Source: Caldilineales bacterium (GTDB taxonomy: Bacteria; Chloroflexota; Anaerolineae; J102). Taken from it: a DNA stretch of 33,013 bases. The stretch lies in assembly GCA_019695115.1 (NCBI GenBank), contig JAIBAP010000064.1:1-33013 (forward strand). The letters are read 5' to 3'. Every line of letters begins with the position of its first letter. Position 1 is the stretch's first letter. The translations under genes and the position numbers were made by a program. Positions 8,626 through 15,820 of this stretch are shown here, piece by piece. The notes below the pieces were generated by a model. The model made no database searches. It was not told the DNA's origin and was given only the letters and a program-made list of their open reading frames with translations.

Positions 8626-8844
8626 TCAGTCTCGGGCGCGGGGCCAGCGGGGAGGTGCGGCGTCACGCTTGTTCAAGCTCCGGCAATTTCGAATGGCTGT
8701 CGCGCGGGTGATGGTTGACAATGGTGCGGCGGCGTCCAGCAGGTTGAACCAGGCCGGAGCGCGCACGCGGTAGAAGCCGTTGACCCCCACTCTGCGCATC
8801 TCGACGATGTTCTTGCTGCGCAGCACCGCCAACTGCTGGGGTGC
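8626..8844 (-). pseudogene. ArsR-family HTH regulator remnant (C-terminal part)
   Basis: The minus-strand frame contains QQLAVLRSKNIVEMRRVGVN followed by GFYRVRAPAWFNLLDAA (about 8728-8840). This is the recognition helix, wing and C-terminal helix of an ArsR-type winged-helix regulator. The N-terminal dimerisation and first DNA-contact helices are missing: upstream the frame runs straight into the 33-bp palindrome at 8888-8920. No start codon or ribosome site fits. I read it as a regulator truncated at its 5' end. Confidence 0.55.
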
Positions 8845-8887
8845 AGGTGAGTGTATGCAAAAACCGATCTTCGTCAAATCTGGAAGC

Positions 8888-8920
8888 AGAGTTGCCAACC
8901 TTTGGAAAGTTGGCAACTCT
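8888..8920. repeat. 33-bp palindrome, copy 1
   Basis: Arms AGAGTTGCCAAC (8888-8899) and GTTGGCAACTCT (8909-8920) are perfect inverted repeats with a partly self-complementary centre. It lies 15 bases after the stop codon of the GNAT gene, so it can act as a terminator or mRNA-end hairpin. No T-run follows. A second copy lies at 9829-9861. Confidence 0.85.
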
Positions 8921-8935
8921 TCGTTCCCCGCAGCT

Positions 8936-9463
8936 TCAAAGTTTCCCCGTCGCTTCCAGCGCCGCCTTGATGGTCGCTAGCGACAGGAGGAGGGTCAGTG
9001 GGGCATCGAGAAGGCGCAACGCGCCATAGCCGGCGTACCAACCTGCCACGGACTCGTTTTTGGCGTCAATGAGCAGAGCGACGCCGCCCACCTCCTGGCT
9101 GGCGCGCAGACAGCGCCGGCCGGCTGCCAGCAGCAATTGGCCGCCCAGCCCCAACCCCTGCACCGGGCGATCCACGGTCAGCCGGCCCAGGCGAAAGGTG
9201 GGGACGTCATAGCGGTCCAACCCGCGGCGGATTACCTCCGGTGTGCGGGCAAAGGCCACCGAGGCGGGGCTGAGGGTGTAGAAACCCAGCACGCGCGTCT
9301 CCGCTTCAACGGGAACGGCGACGAAAGTCTTGGCGCTGCCGTGCTCGTGGGCCTGGCGGGCAAAGCGGCGCAGGAACTCGTTCAGCGCTGCGTCGCCGCA
9401 GTCGAAGGCGTCACGATCGTGGCCTTTGGCCATCGGCTCCTCGCTCCAGGGCGGCAGGGTCAT
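8936..9463 (-). CDS. GNAT-family toxin (TacT-like acetyltransferase)
   Basis: This 175-residue GNAT protein has the hallmarks of the TacT/AtaT toxin group. They are an N-terminal DRDAFDCGDAALNEFLRRFA (17-36), the acetyl-CoA loop QGLGLGGQLL (102-111) and a late tyrosine in AGWYAGYGA (Tyr146), the position of the catalytic Tyr in these toxins. Known members acetylate the amino acid on charged tRNA and stop translation. The start overlaps the antitoxin stop by four bases (ATGA), which favours coupled translation with antitoxin made first. The target tRNA cannot be told from sequence. Confidence 0.9.
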   Translation of the reverse strand: MTLPPWSEEPMAKGHDRDAFDCGDAALNEFLRRFARQAHEHGSAKTFVAVPVEAETRVLGFYTLSPASVAFARTPEVIRRGLDRYDVPTFRLGRLTVDRPVQGLGLGGQLLLAAGRRCLRASQEVGGVALLIDAKNESVAGWYAGYGALRLLDAPLTLLLSLATIKAALEATGKL

Positions 9464-9738
9464 GGCTGGCTCGGCAGGGCAGCGGCTGCCGCCATCAGCT
9501 TTGCGTTCGGCGGCGGCGGATTTTCCAGGGCGTCGAGCACGCGCAGGCTGTCCCGTTCTGAAAGGGCAAGCTGCTCCGCTTCGGCGATCACCGCCCTGGC
9601 CGCTTCCACGGCGTGGCGCACGACAAATGTGGTCAGGTCGGTCTGGCGATGGGTGGCGGCGCGCAGCAATAGCACCTTGTCTTCGGGGCGAATGCGGAAG
9701 GACATACGGCTGCTATCTTGCACAGCAACTCGTGGCAT
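9460..9738 (-). CDS. DUF1778/TacA-like RHH antitoxin
   Basis: This 92-residue protein has an N-terminal ribbon-helix-helix (MSFRIRPEDKVLLLRAAT, then LTTFVVRHAVEAARAVI) and a C-terminal tail (LSERDSLRVLDALENPPPPN), the layout of DUF1778 antitoxins that pair with GNAT toxins. The tail is the part that normally blocks the toxin active site. ATG 9738 is chosen because AGGAGG (complement of 9745-9750) sits at good spacing. A longer frame to 9795 would run through the promoter. Known pairs repress their own promoter through the RHH domain. Confidence 0.9.
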   Translation of the reverse strand: MPRVAVQDSSRMSFRIRPEDKVLLLRAATHRQTDLTTFVVRHAVEAARAVIAEAEQLALSERDSLRVLDALENPPPPNAKLMAAAAALPSQP

Positions 9739-9751
9739 ACTAAGCCTCCTT

Positions 9752-9795
9752 TTGTACACATTGAAATTGTACATCGACAGCCGTGGTGTTGTCAA
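9752..9795 (-). promoter_or_regulatory. Antitoxin-toxin promoter with twin TGTACA operator boxes
   Basis: On the minus strand TTGACA (complement of 9790-9795) and TACAAT (complement of 9766-9771) are spaced by 18 bases, close to the sigma-70 consensus. Two TTGTACA words (9752-9758 and 9767-9773), each with the palindrome TGTACA, are 15 bases apart. One overlaps the -10 box and the other lies at the start-site/leader region. This fits autorepression by the RHH antitoxin. Confidence 0.75.
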
Positions 9796-9828
9796 AGCCG
9801 GCAGCGCGGACTGATGCGCTGCGCCTGC

Positions 9829-9861
9829 AGAGTTGCCAACTTTTCAAAAGTTGGCAACTCT
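9829..9861. repeat. 33-bp palindrome, copy 2
   Basis: Arms AGAGTTGCCAACTTTT (9829-9844) and AAAAGTTGGCAACTCT (9846-9861) are a perfect 16-bp inverted repeat around a single C. The outer 12 bases of each arm are identical to those of 8888-8920, and flanks share GC before and nCGTTC after. It starts 5 bases beyond the stop codon of the epimerase gene and lies just upstream of the antitoxin promoter, so it could terminate epimerase transcripts. Confidence 0.88.
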
Positions 9862-9866
9862 GCGTT

Positions 9867-10808
9867 CTACTGCGGGTGCGCCCGATACCAGGCGACGGTT
9901 GTCTTGATCGCCTGCTCGATGGGCGTGGCCTTGACGCCAAACGCTCGCTCGAACTTGCTGCTGTCCACGATGAACGGCTTCTCGAACTCGTACAGCATCT
10001 CCACCGACTCGCGGGCGGCGGGGATGAAGAGGCCGCCGAGTTGCAGCATCAGCCTGCCCATGCCGCTGGCCTTGAGCGGATGCCCGGTCGCGGCGAAGAC
10101 CAGCTCGGCGAACTGGCGCTGGCTGATCCCGGGGCGGTCGTTGGGGACGTGCCAGGCCTGGCCCAGGGCCTCGTCGCGCTCGCCCAGGATGGCAAGCGCT
10201 TTGCCGAAGTCCTCGATGTAGGTGGCGGTGTGGGGAAGGTCCAGCTTGCCGCCGAAGCTGGCGGCCTTGCCGGTCAGGGCCGGGTAGAAGACGCGCTCGC
10301 CGTGAGAAGAACCGAGCGCCCACGGCCCGAAGAAGTCCGAGCCGCGGCCCAGGGCCACGCGTACTTTGCCGGCGCGGTGCGCGGCCAGCGCCGCCTCGCT
10401 CATCGCCGCCCGCACCTTGCCTTTACGGGTGTGGGCGGCGTGAGGCAGGTCTTCGGTCAGCGGCTTGCCATTCGTGTCGCCGTACATGTAAGTGTTCTCG
10501 GCGATGACCAGCTTCACGCCGGTTCCAGTCAACCCCTCGATGATGGCGGCCTGCAGGGGCGGGAACTTCTGCGGCCACTCGTGATAGGCCGGTTGGGCGC
10601 ACTGGTAGGCCACGGCCGCACCCTGGGTCAGCTGGCGCACGGCGCTGGCGTTGTAGAGGTCGCCGGCGACCAGCTCGACGCCCGCGGGCGCCTCGGCCAT
10701 TTTGCCGCTGCGACTGACGACGCGCACGGGCGCGCCGCGGCGGACGAGTTCATTGGCGACAGATCGGCCGAGGGGGCCGGTCCCGAAAACGACGTGCAGT
10801 TCAGACAT
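9867..10808 (-). CDS. NAD(P)-dependent epimerase/dehydratase (extended SDR)
   Basis: This 313-residue protein has an N-terminal Rossmann motif (VVFGTGPLGRSV, residues 6-17) and the layout of extended short-chain dehydrogenases. ENTYMYGD (about 104-111) carries a tyrosine near the usual catalytic region. The strict YxxxK pair is not obvious, so it may be an atypical SDR. The C-terminal part resembles nucleotide-sugar epimerase-like proteins of unknown substrate. It starts 57 bases after the TetR gene in the same direction, with AAAGGA upstream of the ATG, and is probably co-transcribed with and controlled by that regulator. Confidence 0.85.
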   Translation of the reverse strand: MSELHVVFGTGPLGRSVANELVRRGAPVRVVSRSGKMAEAPAGVELVAGDLYNASAVRQLTQGAAVAYQCAQPAYHEWPQKFPPLQAAIIEGLTGTGVKLVIAENTYMYGDTNGKPLTEDLPHAAHTRKGKVRAAMSEAALAAHRAGKVRVALGRGSDFFGPWALGSSHGERVFYPALTGKAASFGGKLDLPHTATYIEDFGKALAILGERDEALGQAWHVPNDRPGISQRQFAELVFAATGHPLKASGMGRLMLQLGGLFIPAARESVEMLYEFEKPFIVDSSKFERAFGVKATPIEQAIKTTVAWYRAHPQ

Positions 10809-10865
10809 TCTTCGAGAGTCCTTTGGCGGGTTGGATGGTGGATGGGATAATCGACGCGGCGATCG

Positions 10866-11576
10866 TCAGGCGTCGTTCGCCGGGGTGAGGCCGAGCTGGC
10901 CGAGAAAGGCGGTCATCTCGTAGCGGTACATGGCCGCAGGGTCGCCCACCAGCGGCTGCAGGTGGCCGTACATCTCCAGCGCGGTCAGGCCGTAGATGCG
11001 CGCCCAACCGCTCATCAGCAGCCCCATCAGCGGGTCGGCCACTTCGATCCCCGACAACTGCCGCCAGGCCGCCACCCCCGCCCCGATGGCCGGCGGCACG
11101 GTCGCGTAGGCGGCGGGGATGGTCAGCTCGCCGCTGGCGTGGGCGCGGATGAACCAGCGGAACAGCCCCAGGAACGGCCGCCGGGCCAGGGGAAGGGTCA
11201 GCTCCGCCGGGGCCTGGTAGCCGGAGATGGGGTTGCCGCCGATGAGTTGGAAGTCGGTGGGGTGCGCCATCGCCCACTGCCGGTAGGCCAGGCAGAGGGC
11301 CAGGATCTTGTCGAAGGCCCGCTCCGCCGGCTCGGCCGCCTCCGCCGCCTCCATGGCCTCGGCCAGGTCGGTGAAGGCATCCACGATCAGGGCGGTGATC
11401 AGGTCTTCCAGGCGGGGGAAGTAGTTGTAGATGGCCGGGGCAGTGATGCCCAGCGTGCGGGCGATGCCGCGCAGGGTGAGGCCGGCGGCGCCGTGCTCGA
11501 TCATTTGCTGGCGGGCGGCGGCCTTGATGCGCTGGCGCAGGTCGGTTGGTGGCTGGTTTCGTTTGGGTCGAGGCAT
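10866..11576 (-). CDS. TetR/AcrR-family regulator with WHG-type C-terminal domain
   Basis: This 236-residue protein has an N-terminal TetR helix-turn-helix: IKAAARQQMIEHGAAGLTLR then GIARTLGITAPAIYNYFP (about 35-52). The C-terminal region (AYRQWAMAHPTDFQLIGGNP) matches the TetR C-terminal domain often labelled WHG. The gene lies just downstream of a 33-bp palindrome and strong promoter and is followed by an SDR epimerase. It probably represses this two-gene unit and responds to an unknown ligand, perhaps a substrate of the epimerase. Confidence 0.9.
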   Translation of the reverse strand: MPRPKRNQPPTDLRQRIKAAARQQMIEHGAAGLTLRGIARTLGITAPAIYNYFPRLEDLITALIVDAFTDLAEAMEAAEAAEPAERAFDKILALCLAYRQWAMAHPTDFQLIGGNPISGYQAPAELTLPLARRPFLGLFRWFIRAHASGELTIPAAYATVPPAIGAGVAAWRQLSGIEVADPLMGLLMSGWARIYGLTALEMYGHLQPLVGDPAAMYRYEMTAFLGQLGLTPANDA

Positions 11577-11596
11577 GGTCGTTGGCCTGAATCTAT

Positions 11597-11646
11597 ACAG
11601 CGTAAATTTACACTGTAAATATACGCTGTTAATTTCAAGCTGTCAA
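11597..11646 (-). promoter_or_regulatory. TetR-unit promoter with 33-bp palindromic operator
   Basis: On the minus strand TTGACA (complement of 11641-11646) and TATATT (complement of 11618-11623) are 17 bases apart. A palindrome centred on 11613 has outer arms ACAGCGTA (11597-11604) and TACGCTGT (11622-11629) and inner arms ATTTACA (11606-11612) and TGTAAAT (11614-11620). Only the pair 11605/11621 mismatches. It overlaps the -10 box and start site, 20 bases before the TetR gene, as expected for autorepression. Confidence 0.85.
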
Positions 11647-11814
11647 GCCCTGGTGAGGACGAATTTCGGGCCAATTTCAGGCGTTGACGTGACCCCAGGC
11701 ATGACCTCCGGCACTACGGCACATGACCGGCCCAGCGCGATGCTACGATCATCATCTTTCAACCGCCACTCACCACATAAGGCCCCCATGCACCGCCTGC
11801 GCGCCCTGTAGGAT

Positions 11815-11953
11815 GGGCGGATTGCTGGGATGAGCGGATCACTGAACCCCCACCCTGTCGCTTCGATCCGCCAGTGAGGAATCCCTAAGCCGGAAGTTCG
11901 CAGGCAGGAGGGTGGGCGGATTGCTGGGTTGGGCGGATCACCGAACTCCCACC
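11815..11953. repeat. 40-bp imperfect direct repeat, two copies 99 bases apart
   Basis: Copy 1 (11815-11854) and copy 2 (11914-11953) agree at 36 of 40 positions. Both begin GGGCGGATTGCTGGG and contain GCGGATCAC and GAAC, ending CCCACC. The intervening segment has no coding signal. It may be a local duplication or a dispersed intergenic repeat. Confidence 0.75.
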
Positions 11954-12029
11954 GTCATAATGACATACAGGAGCAAAAACTTACTGATTTCGCAGCAAAT
12001 ACGTTCGTCCTGTTCATAGGAGGAATCTC

Positions 12030-13256
12030 ATGCAAAGCACAGTGGTTTCGGGTCAAAGCGCAGGCCGCACGGCCATGCCGGCGCGCCTGTACTATCTCGA
12101 CTGGTTGCGCGTGATCGCCATCATGGGAGTCTTTCTCTTCCATGCTGTGCATCCATTCGACCTCAACGATTGGCATATCAAGAACGAGGAGCTGAGCATG
12201 GCGGTGACTGTCGTCCTCGGTCTGTTCTTTCCCTGGGGGATGCCGTTTTTCTTCTTGATCGCGGGCACCGGGAGTTGGTTTGCCCTGCGGCGGCGCAGCG
12301 GACGGCAGTTTGTGGGCGAACGCGTCCGGCGGCTGCTCATCCCCTACATCGCCGGGACCATCCTGCTGTGGCCGCCCATGCTCTATTTCCAATGGCGGCA
12401 CATCATCGAGAGAGGGTTATGGGCCGGTTCGTTCCTCGACTTCGTGCTCATCCACCGCGCCGGCTTCAGCCCGATGTGGTTCGGCGAGGTGGGATTCCAC
12501 CTCTGGTTTCTCGGCTTCCTGTTCTCCTTCTCGGTGTTGGGGCTGCCGATCTTCCTGTGGTTGAAAGGGAAGTCGGGGCAGGCGGCGCTGGCGCGACTGG
12601 CGGGGTTCTGCAGGCATCGCGGCGGCATCCTGGTGTTCATCCTGCCGCTGGTGGCGGTGCGCCTGCTCCTGCAGCCGTTCTTTCCCCAGGAACACGACTG
12701 GGCCGATTTCTTCGTGCTGATGGCGCTGTTCGTCTGTGGCTTCGTCCTCTACGCGCACGAGGGCTTCGCCGCCGCCATCAAGCGCGATTGGCTCCTCCTG
12801 CTCGTGGGTGGGATCGTAACCTCGGCGGGGTGGGCCTACCTGGCCCTTACGACCCAGGATCTTCACATCGAGGCCCCGGCTCGCACCGCCCGGCAGCTGC
12901 TGATCTGGGTGTTCATCACCGCCAACGCCTGGTGTTGGTCGGCTTTCATGCTCTACGTCGGCATACGCTTCCTCGATTTCACCAGCAAGCGGCTGGTCTA
13001 TGCCCAGGAGGCTGTGCTGCCGTTCTTCCTGCTCCACCAACCGGTGATCATCGCCATCGCCTATTTCGTGGTGCAGTGGGATATGGGCGTCTTCCCCAAG
13101 CTGGTGACGGTCGTGGTCGCTTCGTTCCTGGTCACAGTGGCGCTCTACGAGTTGGTGATCCGGCGGGTCGGCTTGCTGCGCACGCTGTTTGGGATGAAAG
13201 CGCCGCCGGCGGCGCCTGCTCGCCCCGCCTTCTCCTCAGGCATGAAGAACGACTGA
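12030..13256 (+). CDS. Acyltransferase 3 family membrane protein
   Basis: This 408-residue polytopic protein has about ten hydrophobic helices. The N-terminal segment RLYYLDWLRVIAIMGVFLFH (19-38) matches the acyltransferase-3 (OafA/MdoC-like) family, with the family's conserved histidine at position 38 and a second at 41. Such enzymes move acyl groups onto cell-surface carbohydrates or exported metabolites. AGGAGG lies just before the ATG. It is monocistronic between the TetR operator region and the restriction operon, and its acceptor is unknown. Confidence 0.85.
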   Translation: MQSTVVSGQSAGRTAMPARLYYLDWLRVIAIMGVFLFHAVHPFDLNDWHIKNEELSMAVTVVLGLFFPWGMPFFFLIAGTGSWFALRRRSGRQFVGERVRRLLIPYIAGTILLWPPMLYFQWRHIIERGLWAGSFLDFVLIHRAGFSPMWFGEVGFHLWFLGFLFSFSVLGLPIFLWLKGKSGQAALARLAGFCRHRGGILVFILPLVAVRLLLQPFFPQEHDWADFFVLMALFVCGFVLYAHEGFAAAIKRDWLLLLVGGIVTSAGWAYLALTTQDLHIEAPARTARQLLIWVFITANAWCWSAFMLYVGIRFLDFTSKRLVYAQEAVLPFFLLHQPVIIAIAYFVVQWDMGVFPKLVTVVVASFLVTVALYELVIRRVGLLRTLFGMKAPPAAPARPAFSSGMKND

Positions 13257-13418
13257 AGTCGTTACTACAAGCTCCTCAGACCTCAATAACCCTGGCAGGA
13301 GTCAGTGGGCAAATGACCGCGGCGCGTGTATACTACCTCAGGCCTTTCTCGCCGGACAGGAAGCTGTCCTTCCTGAGCGTGCCATGGTTCCGCCGGCGAA
13401 GTCCCTCGCTATCAAGGC

Positions 13419-15794
13419 ATGAACGAAGCCGACACCTGCCGCATCCTGGTCGAACCGAAGCTACGAGCAGCAGGCTGGGAGACGCCGCCGCACCGGGTGG
13501 CCTCGCAGCCGTTGATTGCACCGGGCCGGATCGTGCCTTTGGGCCGGGGCGGGCGGCGGGAGCCGCAGCAGCGACCGGATTATCTGCTTTATTACGCGGC
13601 CAACCAGCCGCTGGCCGTGGTGGAGACCAAGCGCGATACGCTGCCCGCGGGCGAGGGCATGCAGCAGGCCAAAGCCTATGCCGAAAAGCTTGGCCTGACC
13701 TTTGCCTTTGCCACCAATGGCAAGCAGGTGCTCGAATTCGACTACGTTTTGGGCCGCGAGCGCACGCTGGAGGACTTCCCGGCGCCGGAGGAATTGTGGC
13801 AACGCCGGCATGGGAGCTTGACCCCATCGGTGCAGCAGCGTCTGCTGACGCCCTACCAGCGCCTGCCCGACAAAGAGCCGCGCTATTATCAGGAGATCGC
13901 CATCAACCGGGTCGTGCAGGCGATCCTGGCCGGGCGCAGGCGCAACCTGCTGACGCTGGCCACCGGCACCGGCAAGACCTTCGTCGCCTTCCAGATCTGC
14001 TGGCGGCTGTGGGAGATGCGCTGGAACCGGGCCGGCGAGCATCGTCGCCCCAAGATCCTCTTTCTCTCCGACCGCAACATCCTGGTGGATGACCCCAAAG
14101 ACAACATGTTCGCGCCTTTTGGCGACGCCCGGCACAAGATCGAGGGTGGGAAGGTCGTCAAGAGTCGGGACATGTACTTCGCCATCTATCAGGCCATTGC
14201 CCAGGACGAGAACCGTCCCGGCCTCTATCGCGGCTACGCGCCCGATTTCTTCGACCTGATCGTGGTGGACGAATGTCATCGCGGCAGCGCCCGCGATGAC
14301 AGCAACTGGCGGGAGATCCTGGAGTATTTCGAGCCAGCCTATCAGCTAGGCATGACGGCCACGCCGCTGCGCGAAGACAACCGCGACACCTATCGCTATT
14401 TCGGCAATCCACTCTACACCTACAGCCTGCGCCAGGGCATCGAGGATGGCTTTTTGGCGCCGTACCGCGTGCGGCAGGTGGTGTCGGAGTGGGATGCGAG
14501 CGGCTGGCGGCCGGACGAGGGGCAGCAAGACCGGTTCGGGCGAGAGGTGCCCGACGAGCTTTACCAGACCAAAGATTTCGAGCGGGTCGTGGCCCTGAAA
14601 GCGCGCACCGAGGCCATCGCCCGCCACCTGACCAATTTTCTGAACAAGAGCAACCGTTTCGACAAGACCATCGTCTTCTGCGTCGACCAGGAACACGCCG
14701 ACGCCATGCGCCACGCCCTGACCAACCTGAACGATGACCTGATGCGCGCTCATCCTGATTATGTGGTGCGGATCACGGCGGATGAAGGCGATATTGGCCG
14801 CGGGCATCTGGGCCGCTTCAAGGATCCGGAGGAGGAAACGCCCGTCATCGCCACCACCTCGCACCTGCTGACCACCGGCGTGGACATCCCCACCTGCACG
14901 AATGTCGTGCTGGCGCGGGTGATCGGCGCCACCACCGAGTTCAAGCAGATCATCGGCCGGGGCACGCGGGTGCGCGAGGATCACGGCAAGCTCTTTTTCA
15001 ACATCCTCGACTACACCGGCTCGGCCATGCAGCGCTTCGCCGACCCCGCCTTCGACGGCGAACCGGCCGAGATCACCGAGGAGGAGATCGACGAGGCAGG
15101 GAACACGATCACGGTCAGAAGCAAGCAGAGCTATGAGCAGCCGCAGGAGGGGGAAGGGGCTGCGGGCGAGGGCGGGTGGACGGTGGTCGGGCAAGGGGAG
15201 GAGGGCCAGGGGGAGGGCGCCCCGCGCAAATTCTATGTGGACGAGGGCCAGGTGGAGATCGTGGCCGAGATGGTCTACGACCTGGATGCGGACGGCCGCC
15301 GGCTGCGCGCCAGCAGTTTCAGCGATTACGCCGGCAAAACGGTGCGCACGCTCTATACCGCGCCGGAGGCGTTGCACGGTCATTGGGTCAGCGTCGAGCA
15401 GCGCCAACGGGTGGTCAAGGCCCTGGCCGAGCGCGGGATCGACCTGGACTATCTGCGTCAGGTGACGCAACAGCCCGAGGCCGATCCCTTCGATTTGCTG
15501 TGCTATCTGGCCTATGGCGCGCCGCTGCGCACGCGCCGCGAGCGGGCCGAGCGGTTGCGGGGACGCCAACGCGATTTCTTCGACGCTTACGGCCCAGAGG
15601 CGCGGGCCATCCTGGACGAGTTGCTGGACAAGTACATCGAGCACGGCGAACCGCTCTTGGCCATGCCCGACCTGCTGAAGGTGCCGCCCATCTCGCGGCA
15701 CGGCAATGTGATCGAGATCATGCGCCTGTTCGATGGGCCAGACAAGTTGGTCCAGGCGGTGGATCAAATGCAGGCGCTGTTGTACGCCGCTTAG
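13419..15794 (+). CDS. hsdR: Type I restriction enzyme R subunit (EcoEI-like)
   Basis: This 791-residue protein has an N-terminal PD-(D/E)xK nuclease of the HSDR_N type: Asp54 in QRPDYLLYY and Glu69-x-Lys71 in VVETKRD. An SF2 translocase follows, with Walker A ATGTGKT (181-187), DECH in VVDECHRG (284-287), motif III TAT in GMTATPL and motif VI QIIGRGTRV. The C-terminal ~200 residues match the EcoEI R-subunit C-terminal domain that contacts the methylase, preceded by an acidic/Gly-rich low-complexity linker (about 565-600). It cuts unmethylated DNA after translocation. First gene of the operon. A possible -10 box TATACT lies at about 13328, but its -35 is not clear. Confidence 0.95.
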   Translation: MNEADTCRILVEPKLRAAGWETPPHRVASQPLIAPGRIVPLGRGGRREPQQRPDYLLYYAANQPLAVVETKRDTLPAGEGMQQAKAYAEKLGLTFAFATNGKQVLEFDYVLGRERTLEDFPAPEELWQRRHGSLTPSVQQRLLTPYQRLPDKEPRYYQEIAINRVVQAILAGRRRNLLTLATGTGKTFVAFQICWRLWEMRWNRAGEHRRPKILFLSDRNILVDDPKDNMFAPFGDARHKIEGGKVVKSRDMYFAIYQAIAQDENRPGLYRGYAPDFFDLIVVDECHRGSARDDSNWREILEYFEPAYQLGMTATPLREDNRDTYRYFGNPLYTYSLRQGIEDGFLAPYRVRQVVSEWDASGWRPDEGQQDRFGREVPDELYQTKDFERVVALKARTEAIARHLTNFLNKSNRFDKTIVFCVDQEHADAMRHALTNLNDDLMRAHPDYVVRITADEGDIGRGHLGRFKDPEEETPVIATTSHLLTTGVDIPTCTNVVLARVIGATTEFKQIIGRGTRVREDHGKLFFNILDYTGSAMQRFADPAFDGEPAEITEEEIDEAGNTITVRSKQSYEQPQEGEGAAGEGGWTVVGQGEEGQGEGAPRKFYVDEGQVEIVAEMVYDLDADGRRLRASSFSDYAGKTVRTLYTAPEALHGHWVSVEQRQRVVKALAERGIDLDYLRQVTQQPEADPFDLLCYLAYGAPLRTRRERAERLRGRQRDFFDAYGPEARAILDELLDKYIEHGEPLLAMPDLLKVPPISRHGNVIEIMRLFDGPDKLVQAVDQMQALLYAA

Positions 15795-15820
15795 GCTCGC
15801 TTGTTTGCACGGAGAGTGCC

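Larger units (their letters stand above)
8423..8935. other. Gene-free accessory gap between Ehr operon and toxin-antitoxin pair
   Basis: No intact gene is visible here. The stretch holds the leader of the hydrogenase-like operon, a 92-bp inverted repeat, an ArsR-like coding remnant and a 33-bp palindrome, each listed separately. I saw no convincing promoter for the operon; it may lie between 8423 and 8490 or within the repeat. Confidence 0.6.
11577..12029. other. Intergenic region between TetR and acyltransferase genes
   Basis: Apart from the TetR operator and a 40-bp direct repeat (both listed), I see no gene. The two flanking genes are divergent, so the acyltransferase promoter should lie near 11950-12010, but I found no clear -35/-10 pair. 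Confidence 0.5.

Noticed and set aside
13354-13369. GGACAG/CTGTCC hairpin upstream of hsdR as a terminator or operator
   Set aside because: Only six base pairs with no T-run and no matching second site; expected by chance in GC-rich DNA.
12170-14092. 640-residue plus-strand open frame spanning acyltransferase and hsdR starts
   Set aside because: It is an out-of-frame shadow: the acyltransferase and HsdR frames carry the recognisable motifs.
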